In this document: positions 34,636 to 43,009 of the stretch, piece after piece | Layout of the letters: the number at the start of each line of letters is the position of its first letter | Numbering within the stretch: the stretch's first letter is position 1 | Notes under the pieces: generated by a model | Database searches by the model: none | What the model saw: the letters and a program-made list of their open reading frames with translations, nothing else | Told to the model about the DNA's origin: nothing | From: Mucilaginibacter sp. | GTDB taxonomy: Bacteria; Bacteroidota; Bacteroidia; Sphingobacteriales; Sphingobacteriaceae | Length of the DNA stretch: 64,000 bases | Reading direction: 5' to 3' | NCBI RefSeq assembly: GCF_028288185.1 | Contig: NZ_JAQBOF010000019.1 | Coordinates: 140,703-204,702 of the forward strand | Made by a program: the position numbers and the translations under genes

Positions 34636-35316
34636 TCAGGCCAGTTGTATTTGGATGGTATAAAGCGAGTGGTGTATATCAACCTTGCTGCAAATGCCGT
34701 TGGTGTACGAGTAAAAATTGTAATTACCATCGGGTAGGTCAATACGGTATACATGCGGCGAAACCTGCTTTACCTGCAAAAACTGTTGAAAATTGTCTGA
34801 GTAGATCTGCTCGTTATTATCAGGCTCGCGGCAATACAGTAGCATGAGGTTAGCGCCAATATACTTTTGATCAAGCTGCTTGCTTTTGCCGTCGGCCGTA
34901 GCCTGGTAGCAATCGCCGCAAGCCTTGGTTTGCCTACTGGCCTTTTCCTTACCGTTTACCTTGCGGCAAATGTTGGAGTTGATGAGCTTGCCACCCTGAA
35001 AAACCGATTCCTCGTTAATATCTACGTTAATGCTCATGATAAACCGCATTTTTACTTCGGATATCATCTTCAGGTACAGATCATCGCCATTGCGTTTCTG
35101 GTACAGGTCCATATGGCCCACAATTTTGCCGCTGTGCAGCACATTATATTTTACGGTGTGCTCCTGCGCTAATAGGCTGCCCGAAAAGCAAAGTACGGCC
35201 AGCAGTGTAGTCACCTTTTTTAAAGGGTTGAAAAAATATAACGGGTTGATATTTCTGTTCTTCAGGAAAGGAACAAGGTGTTTTTTAAAGAGCCAGATCA
35301 ATAATGCGGTTATCAT
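34636..35316 (-). CDS. DUF6134-like exported protein
   Basis: 226 residues, unknown function. Two hydrophobic stretches are at the N-terminus (1-16 and 37-52, the second ending LLAQ like a signal peptide), so the true start may be internal. The mature part matches the pattern of DUF6134: YNVLHSGKIVGHMDLYQKRNGD, NGKEKASRQTKACGDCYQAT and GANLMLLYCREP. It lies 30 bases upstream of the FecI gene on the same strand and may be cotranscribed. Confidence 0.7.
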   Translation of the reverse strand: MITALLIWLFKKHLVPFLKNRNINPLYFFNPLKKVTTLLAVLCFSGSLLAQEHTVKYNVLHSGKIVGHMDLYQKRNGDDLYLKMISEVKMRFIMSINVDINEESVFQGGKLINSNICRKVNGKEKASRQTKACGDCYQATADGKSKQLDQKYIGANLMLLYCREPDNNEQIYSDNFQQFLQVKQVSPHVYRIDLPDGNYNFYSYTNGICSKVDIHHSLYTIQIQLA

Positions 35317-35427
35317 GGTGGTAAAGTTTTAATGTACGGTGAACAACTGTATGATTCTTAACTACAGCTATTACAACATATTAAAGCTTTACCCCTACGT
35401 GATTTCATAATAAATACTAAGATAGAA

Positions 35428-35458
35428 AAAATGATCTACTAAACTAGTAGATCATTTT
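35428..35458. repeat. Perfect 14-bp hairpin in a 395-base gene-free gap
   Basis: AAAATGATCTACTA-AAC-TAGTAGATCATTTT. The A and T ends make it look like a bidirectional terminator, yet the genes on both sides point away from it. It may be an operator, a terminator for an unseen transcript, or a repeat. Confidence 0.6.
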
Positions 35459-35492
35459 AAAGTGAAGCAAAGAGCAAGGACAAAATAGAAAT

Positions 35493-35570
35493 TGTCATCC
35501 TGAGGAACGAAGGATCTACTCGCGAATGTGCATGGCGCTTAATAGATGCTTCACGCTGTTCAGCATGACA
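35493..35570. repeat. Palindromic repeat family B, copy 1
   Basis: TGTCATCCTGAGGAACGAAG at the left faces GTTCAGCATGACA at the right, with GGATCT and AGATGC near the centre. The family is better preserved at 62101-62182. The gap 35317-35710 holds this, the hairpin at 35428 and a short CCTC..GAGG repeat at about 35660, and no gene. Confidence 0.75.
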
Positions 35571-35710
35571 AAAAACGTTATTTCCTAAACTCTCTTATTG
35601 GAAAAAAGCAGTTATAAAAAACTTAATAATTCGTACCTTGTTAGTAGCAAAACCTAAAGCCTCTTTCCTTCGAAGAGGGGCTTGGATTGAGGATCTTAAT
35701 CACGAACACT

Positions 35711-36580
35711 ATGCAATGGCTTGGAAGACGCGAAAGCGATAACGTAGAAGACGACCGCGGTGGCAGTGGTGGAGGCGGCGGTGGTCGCTTTGCCCTGGGC
35801 GGCGGTATTGTAAGCATTATAGCGCTGGCTATTTACTATTTTACTGGGGTTGATACCTCGCAACTACTAAGCCAGGTAGCCAGCAATGGCCCGGCGCAAA
35901 CTGAGCAGCGGGCCAAAGACCCTAACGCGCCTAAAGACCAAGCGTCACAATTTGTAGGGGTGGTGCTGGCCGATACCGAGGATATCTGGACCAAGATCTT
36001 CAGCGATATGGGTAAAACTTACGAAAAGCCCTATTTAAGGCTGTTTAGGAATGCTGTACAATCGGGTTGTGGTAATGCCAGCTCGGCAAGCGGGCCATTC
36101 TATTGTCCGGCAGATGCGAGGGTGTATATTGATCTTTCTTTTTATGATGAACTGAAGACCCGTTTTGGCGCTGCCGGCGATTTTGCACAGGCTTATGTGA
36201 TAGCGCACGAGGTTGGGCATCATGTGCAGAACCTGCTGGGTATTTCGGCCAAGATGGACGAGGCCCGAAACCGCCTCAGCGAAACAGCATACAACAAGCT
36301 ATCCGTAAAGCTGGAGCTACAAGCCGACTTTTTTGCCGGTGTATGGGCGCATTATGAACAAAGCATGAAAAAAGTGCTCGACGCAGGCGACATTGAAGAA
36401 GCCCTGAATGCCGCCAACGCCATCGGCGACGACCGCCTGCAAAAACAAGCCCAGGGCCGTGTGGAACCCGACAGTTTTACCCACGGCACCAGCGCTCAAC
36501 GCATGTACTGGTTTAAAAAAGGCTACGAAACCGGTGATATTAATCAAGGCAATACTTTTGGGGATGGGGATTTGGAGTAG
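35711..36580 (+). CDS. ypfJ: Neutral zinc metallopeptidase, YpfJ/KPN_02809 family
   Basis: 289-residue putative membrane-anchored zinc peptidase. The N-terminus MQWLGRRESDNVEDDRGG is typical, a Gly-rich turn precedes one transmembrane helix (about 33-52), and the zinc motif AHEVGHHVQNLLG (HExxH) is at about 168. FYCPADARVYIDLSFYDEL is a family signature and the late DSFTHGTSAQR completes it. The start is the ATG at 35711; a TTG 24 bases upstream is less likely. The substrate is unknown. Confidence 0.9.
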   Translation: MQWLGRRESDNVEDDRGGSGGGGGGRFALGGGIVSIIALAIYYFTGVDTSQLLSQVASNGPAQTEQRAKDPNAPKDQASQFVGVVLADTEDIWTKIFSDMGKTYEKPYLRLFRNAVQSGCGNASSASGPFYCPADARVYIDLSFYDELKTRFGAAGDFAQAYVIAHEVGHHVQNLLGISAKMDEARNRLSETAYNKLSVKLELQADFFAGVWAHYEQSMKKVLDAGDIEEALNAANAIGDDRLQKQAQGRVEPDSFTHGTSAQRMYWFKKGYETGDINQGNTFGDGDLE

Positions 36581-36598
36581 GGGGATGGCCTCATAACC

Positions 36599-36693
36599 AT
36601 GTCATTGCGAGGTACGAAGCAACCGCGAACCGTGCAAGTCCGCCCTGTAAGCGCCGAGATTGCCCCTCCGCCAGTCGGCGGATCGCAATGACA
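36599..36693. repeat. Palindromic repeat family A, copy 2
   Basis: ATGTCATTGCGAGGTACGAAG ends mirror CGCAATGACAT, with an added CCGCCAGTCGGCGG hairpin inside the right arm. It lies immediately upstream of the GIY-YIG gene. Confidence 0.85.
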
Positions 36694-36743
36694 TATTTAT
36701 TTTTTTAATTGTATTGGGTAATTAACATTATGCCTTAGCCAAA

Positions 36744-37040
36744 ATGAAAATACATGAATACTATGTTTACATTTTAACCAATAAGGCAAATACAGTTCTG
36801 TATGTAGGTGTTACGAACGACTTAAAAAACCGTATATCAGAACATAAATTAAAAATATATAAAGGATTTTCGGCTAAGTACAACTGTGATAAATTGGTTT
36901 ACTACGCAGCATTTCAATGGATACAGGATGCCATCGCAAGAGAAAAACAACTAAAAGCAGGTTCAAGACAAGATAAAATTGATCTGATAGTTGCCGATAA
37001 CCCATCATGGAAAGATTTGAGCGATGGGTGGTATGATTGA
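36744..37040 (+). CDS. GIY-YIG nuclease domain protein
   Basis: 98-residue single-domain GIY-YIG protein (UPF0213/YhbQ-like). The two signature strands are YYVYILTN and LYVGVTNDLKNRISEHK, with the catalytic Arg in the latter. The metal-binding Glu lies in AIAREKQLKAGSR. Stand-alone members are multicopy in many Bacteroidota, and their targets are unknown. Here it is enclosed by two family A palindromic repeats, 50 bases before and 15 bases after, which suggests the unit gene plus repeats moves or spreads together. Confidence 0.92.
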   Translation: MKIHEYYVYILTNKANTVLYVGVTNDLKNRISEHKLKIYKGFSAKYNCDKLVYYAAFQWIQDAIAREKQLKAGSRQDKIDLIVADNPSWKDLSDGWYD

Positions 37041-37055
37041 TAAACCCGTCCCTCC

Positions 37056-37142
37056 ATGTCATTGCGAGGAACGAAGTAATCGCGAACTAAACAAACCCGC
37101 TCTGTATGCGTGAGATTGCCACACTATCGTTCGCAATGACAT
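37056..37142. repeat. Palindromic repeat family A, copy 3
   Basis: ATGTCATTGCGAGGAACGAAG at left and TCGTTCGCAATGACAT at right, with inner GTAATCGCG and GAGATTGCC. A partial end (ATGTCATTGCAATTACG) follows at about 37171. Together with copy 2 it brackets the GIY-YIG gene. Confidence 0.85.
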
Positions 37143-37271
37143 AGTTTATATTTTACATTGTTTTTCCGCCATGTCATTGCAATTACGTGATGATTATAAG
37201 GAACACTGGGGACATCCGAACACGCGAACATCTTTCATCTTCCTGTGTTATTGCTTACATTAGCAACACAC

Positions 37272-38099
37272 ATGAAAAACCACCACTATACCATTCTCTT
37301 CATAGCCGCTCTTGCGGCGCTTAGTTCCTGCTCGCCAAAGGGGCCGTATGCTTTAACCAACAAGGTGTACACAAACAAAACCGATTCGGTGGTGAGGGTT
37401 ATTGAACTGGCGCAGCCGGCCATGCTCACGGATAGCGCGGGTGCTGCTGTACCCAGCGAGTGGGTGGGTACGGTGAACTTTAACCTGCGCAAGCCCAACT
37501 ATGTGATCATTCATTTCACCGCGCAGGACTCGATACAGCAAACGCTGAAAACTTTTACACTAGTGCGGCCACAGGTGAGCGCCCATTATGTAGTGGCCAA
37601 GGATGGCAAAGTATACCACATGCTTAACGATTATCTTCGGGCCTGGCATGCAGGTATAAGTCGCTGGGGTAGCATAACGGATATGAACAGCGGCTCTATC
37701 GGTATTGAGATTGATAATAACGGCAAGGAGCCTTTTAATGATGTGCAGATAAAAAGCCTGCTGGCATTGCTTACACAGCTTAAAAAGGTGTACGGCATAC
37801 CTACGGCCAATTTTATCGGTCACCAGGATATAGCACCACTCCGTAAGCCCGACCCGGGACCACTTTTCCCCTGGAAACTGCTAGCCCAAAAGGGATTTGG
37901 CTATTGGAGCGATGAGCTGCTGGAGTTGGCCCCCGATAATTTTGACTATGCCACGGCCCTCAAACTCATTGGCTATGATACCCGCGATCTGCCGGCGGCC
38001 ATCGTAGCCTTCAAGCGCCACTTTGTTCAAACCGACGAAACCCCAACCATGACCCAGCTGGATCTGAACATTTTGTATAATGTGTATAGGAAGTATTGA
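37272..38099 (+). CDS. N-acetylmuramoyl-L-alanine amidase lipoprotein (Ami_2/AmiD-like)
   Basis: Zinc amidase that splits the lactyl-peptide bond of muropeptides, anchored to a membrane as a lipoprotein (275 residues, lipobox ALSSC near 20). The catalytic set is visible: IIHFTAQDS in place of the usual HHT, HYVVAKDGKVYHM, AWHAGISRWG, SIGIEIDNNG and FIGHQDIAPLRKPDPGP (His and Asp of the zinc/proton site). The start at the ATG 37272 gives a clean signal; a GTG 27 bases upstream is rejected. A peptidoglycan-binding-like tail covers the last 50 residues. Confidence 0.9.
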   Translation: MKNHHYTILFIAALAALSSCSPKGPYALTNKVYTNKTDSVVRVIELAQPAMLTDSAGAAVPSEWVGTVNFNLRKPNYVIIHFTAQDSIQQTLKTFTLVRPQVSAHYVVAKDGKVYHMLNDYLRAWHAGISRWGSITDMNSGSIGIEIDNNGKEPFNDVQIKSLLALLTQLKKVYGIPTANFIGHQDIAPLRKPDPGPLFPWKLLAQKGFGYWSDELLELAPDNFDYATALKLIGYDTRDLPAAIVAFKRHFVQTDETPTMTQLDLNILYNVYRKY

Positions 38100-38107
38100 G
38101 TTTTGTG

Positions 38108-38368
38108 TTATTGCCGGGAAGGGACAGGTTTTGCGGAACCAAAAGGCGTAAAGCCGTGGTCCATTTTGTATAGCTTGCTATCTTTAAAATAATAAAACTC
38201 GGCGCCCTGGTTATCCAGGTAAACGGTTCTGCGTTCAGAGAGTTCAACCTGTGTGGCATAAGGATGTTGTTTAATAAATCGCTGCTCGGGCATACCCAGC
38301 GATATCCGCTGGCTCGAACAGCTCATCAACAATACAACCAACAGCAAGGGTAGGATTAACTTTTTCAT
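38108..38368 (-). CDS. Small lipoprotein, paralog 1
   Basis: 86 residues, unknown function. Lipobox LMSC at about 17 follows a hydrophobic signal. The rest reads SLGMPEQRFIKQHPYATQVELSE, then a YYFKDSKLYKMDHGFTPFG ending. The neighbour at 38488 is clearly related (GMSEQQYNKEHSYAERVEIS, YYFKEGKMYLMDEGYIPFG), so the pair is a tandem duplication. The start MKKLIL at 38368 is preferred over an ATG 12 bases upstream. Confidence 0.8.
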   Translation of the reverse strand: MKKLILPLLLVVLLMSCSSQRISLGMPEQRFIKQHPYATQVELSERRTVYLDNQGAEFYYFKDSKLYKMDHGFTPFGSAKPVPSRQ

Positions 38369-38434
38369 AAAATGCATCATAATGAGTGTAAAACACTTTA
38401 ATGAGTATATACCCTTACTCCAATCGCTGGATTT

Positions 38435-38474
38435 AGCCCCTAACCCCCTGAAGGGGGAACTTTTGATGTGCTTG
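38435..38474. repeat. Repeat family D (CCCCCTGAAGGGGGA), copy 1
   Basis: AGCCCCTAACCCCCTGAAGG followed by GGGAACTTTTGATGTGCTTG. The core CCCCCTGAAGGGGG is a palindrome. The same 35-base unit recurs at 38783 in the same direction and inverted at 38885. Confidence 0.85.
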
Positions 38475-38487
38475 TTTGCTTGTGAAT

Positions 38488-38751
38488 TTAACGTGAAGGT
38501 ACTTGAGTTTTGGTTCCAAATGGTATATAACCCTCATCCATCAGGTACATTTTACCCTCTTTAAAATAATAAAACTTATAGCCAGTATTATAAAGCTCTT
38601 TATAAACATTTCTGGATGCCGAAATCTCAACCCGTTCAGCATAACTGTGCTCTTTATTATACTGTTGTTCGCTCATGCCCATAAACACTTGGGTAACTTT
38701 ACAGCTGGCAAACAATATTGCGATCAATAAGGATAGGAATAGCTTTTTCAT
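38488..38751 (-). CDS. Small lipoprotein, paralog 2
   Basis: 87 residues with lipobox FASC (about 17), the twin of the gene at 38108. Both keep GM(P/S)EQ, H-YA--VE-S and YYFK--K-Y-MD-G--PFG. The shared C-terminal block suggests a small SH3-like or beta-hairpin fold, but I know no function. Each paralog has a family D repeat 30-70 bases upstream, so the duplicated unit included the repeat. Confidence 0.8.
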   Translation of the reverse strand: MKKLFLSLLIAILFASCKVTQVFMGMSEQQYNKEHSYAERVEISASRNVYKELYNTGYKFYYFKEGKMYLMDEGYIPFGTKTQVPSR

Positions 38752-38782
38752 ATCAATTAGAGGGTTAAAATTGAGAAAGGTT

Positions 38783-38824
38783 TAACCCCCTAGCCCCCTG
38801 AAGGGGGAACTTTTGATGTGCTTG
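38783..38824. repeat. Repeat family D, copy 2
   Basis: AACCCCCTAGCCCCCTGAAGG and then GGGAACTTTTGATGTGCTTG, nearly identical to copy 1 for about 35 bases. Confidence 0.85.
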
Positions 38825-38837
38825 ATACCAGAAAATA

Positions 38838-38871
38838 AAAAAAGTCCGATTCTTATAAAATCGGACCTTTT
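38838..38871 (-). terminator. glnS terminator
   Basis: AAAGTCCGATT and AATCGGACCTTTT form a stem followed by a T run on the minus strand, 27 bases after the glnS stop. It is enclosed by the inverted family D copies 2 and 3. Confidence 0.85.
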
Positions 38872-38884
38872 AAATATATTAATC

Positions 38885-38918
38885 AGGAACTCCCCCTTCA
38901 GGGGGTAGGGGGGCTTTT
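38885..38918. repeat. Repeat family D, copy 3, overlapping the glnS 3' end
   Basis: AACTCCCCCTTCAGGGGGTAG and GGGGGGC, an inverted copy of the unit at 38783. On the minus strand its CCCCCTACCCCCTGAAGGGGG reads through the last glnS codons, and the TGA within it is the stop codon. Confidence 0.8.
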
Positions 38919-40565
38919 CCAGCCGTCCTTCAACGTCACTGTTCTGTTAAATACCAGCTTATCAGCAGTCGAATATTTATCCAGCGTAAAATAACCTTTA
39001 CGCATAAACTGTACAGGCTTGCCTGGTGTGGCATTGGCCAGATCAGGTTCAATGTAGGCTGTAGGCAGTATCTGCAAACTGTTGGGGTTCAGGTAATCCT
39101 TAAAATCACCATCTTCATTCTGTGGATTTTCCACCTGGAACAGGCGATCGTACAACCTTACTTCGGCAGTTTTGGCATGTGGTACGCTTATCCAGTGAAT
39201 GGTTCCTTTTACGTTGATACCACTAGTGTCATGGCCAGATTTTGACTCAGGCAGATAGCTGCAGTGGATCTCGGTGATGTTGCCATCTGCATCCTTCACA
39301 AAATCATCGCATTTAATGATATAGGCATTCTTTAAACGTACCATCAGCCCTACACCCAGGCGGAAAAATTTCTTGGGCGGAACTTCCATAAAGTCTTCAC
39401 GTTCTATCCACAGCTCGCGGCTAAACGGAAACTCACGGCTTCCATCTCCGCCTTCAACCTCAGGGTTGTTTTCGCCATGCATAATTTCGGTTTCACCTTC
39501 GGGATAATTGGTTAGGATGCATTTTATAGGGTCGAGCACCGCCATACGGCGCCAGGCTGTTTTGTTCAGATCCTCGCGGATACAGAATTCCAGCAAACCA
39601 ACGTCGATCATATTTTCGCGTTTGGCCACGCCGATGCGTTCGCAAAATTCACGGATAGAGGCAGGCGTATAACCACGGCGGCGTAAACCACTGATAGTAG
39701 GCATCCGCGGATCGTCCCAGCCTTCTACATGACCTTCGGTAACCAGTTGCAGCAGCTTGCGCTTGCTCATTACGGTATAGTTCAGGTTAAGGCGCGCAAA
39801 CTCATATTGTTTTGACGGGAATAGCTCCAATTGCTCAATAAACCAATCATACAAAGCACGGTGGGGTATAAATTCCAGCGTACAGATGGAATGGGTGATT
39901 TGCTCAATAGCGTCTGATTGGCCGTGGGCAAAATCATACATCGGGTAAATGCACCACTTATCGCCGGTACGGTGATGGTGGGCATGTTTAATGCGGTACA
40001 TTAATGGGTCGCGCAGGTGCATGTTTGGTGCGGCAAGGTCAACCTTGGCGCGCAATACTTTAGCGCCATCGGGATATTTGCCAGCTTTCATATCGGCAAA
40101 TAGTTGCAGGTTTTCTTCAACCGAGCGACTGCGATATTGGTTTGGTGTGCCGGGTTCTGTAGGCGTGCCTTTTTGCGCGGCTATCTCTTCGGCAGAACTA
40201 TCATCAACATAGGCTAGTCCTTTTTTGATGAGGGCAACAGCAAATTCATATATCTGGTCAAAATAATCAGAAGCGTACAATTCATTGGCCCATTCAAAAC
40301 CAAGCCATTTTACATCATCCTTAATGCTGTCAACGTACTCAGTTTCTTCTTTGGTGGGGTTTGTGTCGTCAAAACGCAAATTGGTTTTGCCGTTATATTT
40401 TTGTGCCAACCCGAAGTTTAAGCAAATAGATTTGGCATGCCCAATATGCAGATAGCCATTTGGCTCGGGCGGAAAACGGGTTAATACCCTGCCACCGTTT
40501 TTACCGGCAGCTATATCTTCTTCAACAATTTCCTCTAAAAAGTTCAGTGATCTTTCTTCGCTCAT
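38898..40565 (-). CDS. glnS: Glutaminyl-tRNA synthetase
   Basis: Charges tRNA-Gln directly, class I synthetase, 555 residues. The HIGH motif is in [23 protein letters not shown] and the KMSKS variant is VMSKRKL ([15 protein letters not shown]). The start ATG at 40565 ([14 protein letters not shown]) was preferred over 78 bases of upstream open frame and has a TAnnTTTG box 20 bases before it. The last residues SPPTP are encoded inside a family D repeat that also supplies the stop codon. Confidence 0.96.
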   Translation of the reverse strand: MSEERSLNFLEEIVEEDIAAGKNGGRVLTRFPPEPNGYLHIGHAKSICLNFGLAQKYNGKTNLRFDDTNPTKEETEYVDSIKDDVKWLGFEWANELYASDYFDQIYEFAVALIKKGLAYVDDSSAEEIAAQKGTPTEPGTPNQYRSRSVEENLQLFADMKAGKYPDGAKVLRAKVDLAAPNMHLRDPLMYRIKHAHHHRTGDKWCIYPMYDFAHGQSDAIEQITHSICTLEFIPHRALYDWFIEQLELFPSKQYEFARLNLNYTVMSKRKLLQLVTEGHVEGWDDPRMPTISGLRRRGYTPASIREFCERIGVAKRENMIDVGLLEFCIREDLNKTAWRRMAVLDPIKCILTNYPEGETEIMHGENNPEVEGGDGSREFPFSRELWIEREDFMEVPPKKFFRLGVGLMVRLKNAYIIKCDDFVKDADGNITEIHCSYLPESKSGHDTSGINVKGTIHWISVPHAKTAEVRLYDRLFQVENPQNEDGDFKDYLNPNSLQILPTAYIEPDLANATPGKPVQFMRKGYFTLDKYSTADKLVFNRTVTLKDGWKSPPTP

Positions 40566-40585
40566 AAATACTTTAGCAATAACTG

Positions 40586-40593
40586 CAAAAGTA
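40586..40593 (-). promoter_or_regulatory. glnS -7 promoter box
   Basis: TACTTTTG on the minus strand matches TAnnTTTG, 20 bases before the chosen ATG. No clear -33 TTG. Confidence 0.4.
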
Positions 40594-40622
40594 ACAAAAA
40601 ATTTGCCCCTTAGAGGGATAAA

Positions 40623-40717
40623 GGACAAAAGGATAAAAGACAAAGGATTTTCTTTTTATAGCGGAAAACGGATAATGTTCATACGTCCTTTATCCTTTTG
40701 TCTTTGTTCTTTTGTCC
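40623..40717. repeat. Purine/pyrimidine inverted repeat
   Basis: GGACAAAAGGATAAAAGACA (40623 on) faces TCCTTTATCCTTTTGTCT and TTCTTTTGTCC (to 40717). The long imperfect stem follows the stop of the 88-residue protein on the minus strand and may terminate that transcript ahead of glnS. Confidence 0.55.
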
Positions 40718-40719
40718 AA

Positions 40720-40986
40720 TTACTGGGCCGGGATGATATTATGGCTCATCAATATGCGCATCAGCACATCAACAGAAACATCGCGGGTAATATCAATACA
40801 GATGTTGGTGCGCTTGCCAATTTTTACCTGGCAAAGGTTATAATGAAACTCCAGTATCAATCCGCGCAGGCTACCTGAATTAATAACGATGATTTCGTCG
40901 TTCAGTACCTCACAGGTATTACTGGTGCGGTTAAAGTAGCTGCACAGGTTTTTAATAAGGCGGTATATGGGTAATGACAGGATCAT
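40720..40986 (-). CDS. Conserved small protein of unknown function
   Basis: 88 residues without signal peptide or clear membrane segment. I do not recognise a family. The central part (EVLNDEIIVINSGSLRGLILEFHYNLCQVKIGK) has a strand-turn-strand look, and three Cys are present. It begins only 4 bases after the SDR stop, and is thus the third gene of the epimerase-SDR operon and probably translated by coupling. Confidence 0.55.
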   Translation of the reverse strand: MILSLPIYRLIKNLCSYFNRTSNTCEVLNDEIIVINSGSLRGLILEFHYNLCQVKIGKRTNICIDITRDVSVDVLMRILMSHNIIPAQ

Positions 40987-40990
40987 AAAT

Positions 40991-41782
40991 TCAGGACTCT
41001 AAAATAGTGTTTAATCTTCGTTTAATAATCATATCTTTCACAGAAGCTGGCAATAAACTGTTCAGTAAAACCAGCAAACGGTTAATTATGCCGGGGATGA
41101 TCTCTTTTTTACCCTGCAGCAGCCCATCAATAGCTATGCGGGCAACCTGTTCAGGTTCCAGTATGGTGGCTTTTGATATGCCTTTCAGCGTATTGTTCAT
41201 CACCAATAATTCGGGTTTGGTGTTGATGCCTCCCGGACTAAGCAGGCTTATTTTTACATTTGACCCGTACAATTCCAGCTGCAAACATTTGGTAAAATAG
41301 CGAATGAATGATTTGGTGGCGCCATACACTTGCTTTTTAGGTACCAAAAATAAACCACCAAGGCTACCCACATTTAAAATATAAGAGGTAACGGCGGAAT
41401 CGGCCTGGGCCAGAAACAGGCGGGTAAGCAGTACCGGGGTAACCACATTTAGTTCTATCTGCATTTTATAAAAAGCGGCGCTTTTTTCCTCAAACCACGA
41501 CCAGTTACCCAGGCCTGCATTGTTGATGAGCAGGTGCGCCGTGATGTCTTGCTCCTGTAGATAGTCGAAAATTTCGAGATAGCTTTCGGTCCGGGTCAAA
41601 TCAGTTTCCAGATAATTAACCTTTACCGAAAAGTTTTTACGGATGAACGAGGCCAGTTCAGGCAGGCTTGATGACGGCAATGCAACCAGCATCAGATTGA
41701 TGTTCCTGCCGGCAAGCTCAATGGCGAATGATTTGCCCAGGCCTTCGCTGGCACCGGTTATAATAGCGGTTAATGGTGACAT
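40991..41782 (-). CDS. Short-chain dehydrogenase/reductase
   Basis: Classical SDR of 263 residues. The cofactor site is TGASEGLGKSFAIELAGR (TGxxxGxG, about 9), the NAG motif is LLINNAGLG (about 88), the catalytic Ser is in LNVGSLGG and Tyr/Lys in YGATKSF (YxxxK, about 155). The absence of an acidic residue after strand 2 hints at NADP. The substrate is unknown. Its start overlaps the end of the upstream epimerase by 13 bases. Confidence 0.9.
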   Translation of the reverse strand: MSPLTAIITGASEGLGKSFAIELAGRNINLMLVALPSSSLPELASFIRKNFSVKVNYLETDLTRTESYLEIFDYLQEQDITAHLLINNAGLGNWSWFEEKSAAFYKMQIELNVVTPVLLTRLFLAQADSAVTSYILNVGSLGGLFLVPKKQVYGATKSFIRYFTKCLQLELYGSNVKISLLSPGGINTKPELLVMNNTLKGISKATILEPEQVARIAIDGLLQGKKEIIPGIINRLLVLLNSLLPASVKDMIIKRRLNTILES

Positions 41783-42852
41783 ATTAGGTTTATTTGATTG
41801 TTTTCTGAATTATGATGCAAAATATTAAAGGACTCTCCCGGTTTTTTTTCTTTGATCCCATAATCCTTATTCTTTGACCCTCTTATATACTCAACGGTTT
41901 TGCGTAAACCTTCGGCAAAAGGAGTGATGTTGTAATTTAGATGGGTTTCGGCCTTATTGCTGCAATACTTTTGATCGTATTTCAAACGCTCGGCAAACTC
42001 TGGTAAAAATACAGGCGATAAGCCGGTGAGCCGGGTTTTTAGCCACTCCATCCTGCTGTAAAGTTCAATGATATTTAGTGGCACCTTGATCATGCCTAGC
42101 TGCTTTCCTGATACATCTTGCAGGGTTGTAAAAAAATCATTAAAGCTGATGTCATGACCGCCCAAAATGTAGCGCTCGCCGGTAATGCCTTTATTCATAG
42201 CAGCTATATGGCCCGCAACCACATCATTCAAAAAAGCATAATTGGCTATCTGCCTGCCATTACCGGGAATAATGCGCCATTTGCCTTTTAAATAACCCGA
42301 TACCATTTTACCTACCGTGTTGCTATCCGTTACCGGACCTTCGCCATATACCCTTGATGGATTTACAGTTACCACCTGCATGCCTTGCTTTACAAAATTT
42401 TGCACCTCCAGCTCGGCCAGGTATTTGGTGCGTTCATAAGCAATTGGAAAACCGGTTATACGCGGATCGTGCTCCGTCATCGGGTGCTTTATGGTTGGCC
42501 CCCATACGCCGCAAGTTGAGGTATATACCATTCGTTCTACGCCTGTTTTACCGGCTGTTTCCAATACGTTTCGGGTGCCGGTAACGTTGGTTTCATGGTA
42601 CTCGTCAGGGTTGCGGCACCACATTTTGGCCATGGCTGCGGTATGATAAACCTGGGCGCAGCCATCCATCGCCCTTGCCAGGCTTTGTTTGTACAGGATA
42701 TTGCCCAACACAGGCTCAATATTCCGATGCTTTATCAGGTAGGGATGATCGGTACTACGGCATAAGGCTTTTACGTCATAACCGGCAGTGGCCAACTCGA
42801 GGGTAAGCCGTCGGCCAATAAAGCCCGTGGCTCCGGTAACTAATACTTTCAT
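41770..42852 (-). CDS. NAD-dependent epimerase/dehydratase (extended SDR)
   Basis: 360 residues. Rossmann motif VTGATGFIGRRLTLELA (TGxxGxxG), then the catalytic STCGVWG with Ser/Thr and YERTKYLAE (YxxxK, about 148). The overall pattern follows the dihydroflavonol-4-reductase or hopanoid-associated (HpnA-like) epimerases acting on sugars or sterol-like alcohols. It is first in an operon with an SDR and a small protein. The last 40 residues (GSKNKDYGIKEKKPGES...) are poorly conserved-looking and may be a run-on tail. Confidence 0.86.
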   Translation of the reverse strand: MKVLVTGATGFIGRRLTLELATAGYDVKALCRSTDHPYLIKHRNIEPVLGNILYKQSLARAMDGCAQVYHTAAMAKMWCRNPDEYHETNVTGTRNVLETAGKTGVERMVYTSTCGVWGPTIKHPMTEHDPRITGFPIAYERTKYLAELEVQNFVKQGMQVVTVNPSRVYGEGPVTDSNTVGKMVSGYLKGKWRIIPGNGRQIANYAFLNDVVAGHIAAMNKGITGERYILGGHDISFNDFFTTLQDVSGKQLGMIKVPLNIIELYSRMEWLKTRLTGLSPVFLPEFAERLKYDQKYCSNKAETHLNYNITPFAEGLRKTVEYIRGSKNKDYGIKEKKPGESFNILHHNSENNQINLICHH

Positions 42853-43009
42853 ACCAGTATTACACCTGTTGACTTGTTTACCCCTATGCGTTATAAATAT
42901 TAATTTTTAACTGTAAACTTTGAATGAATTACACCTTTAATTACCTATAGTTTTATATTATAAAATAATTAAATTTGGGAGCAAACATTTATTCCAAACC
43001 TTAATTGAT

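Noticed and set aside
36744..37040. Homing endonuclease in an intron or intein
   Set aside because: No interrupted host gene flanks it. The protein is a stand-alone UPF0213-type domain.
31080..37142. CRISPR array from the repeated GTCATTGCGAGG words
   Set aside because: Copies are dispersed, palindromic and without regular spacers or cas genes.
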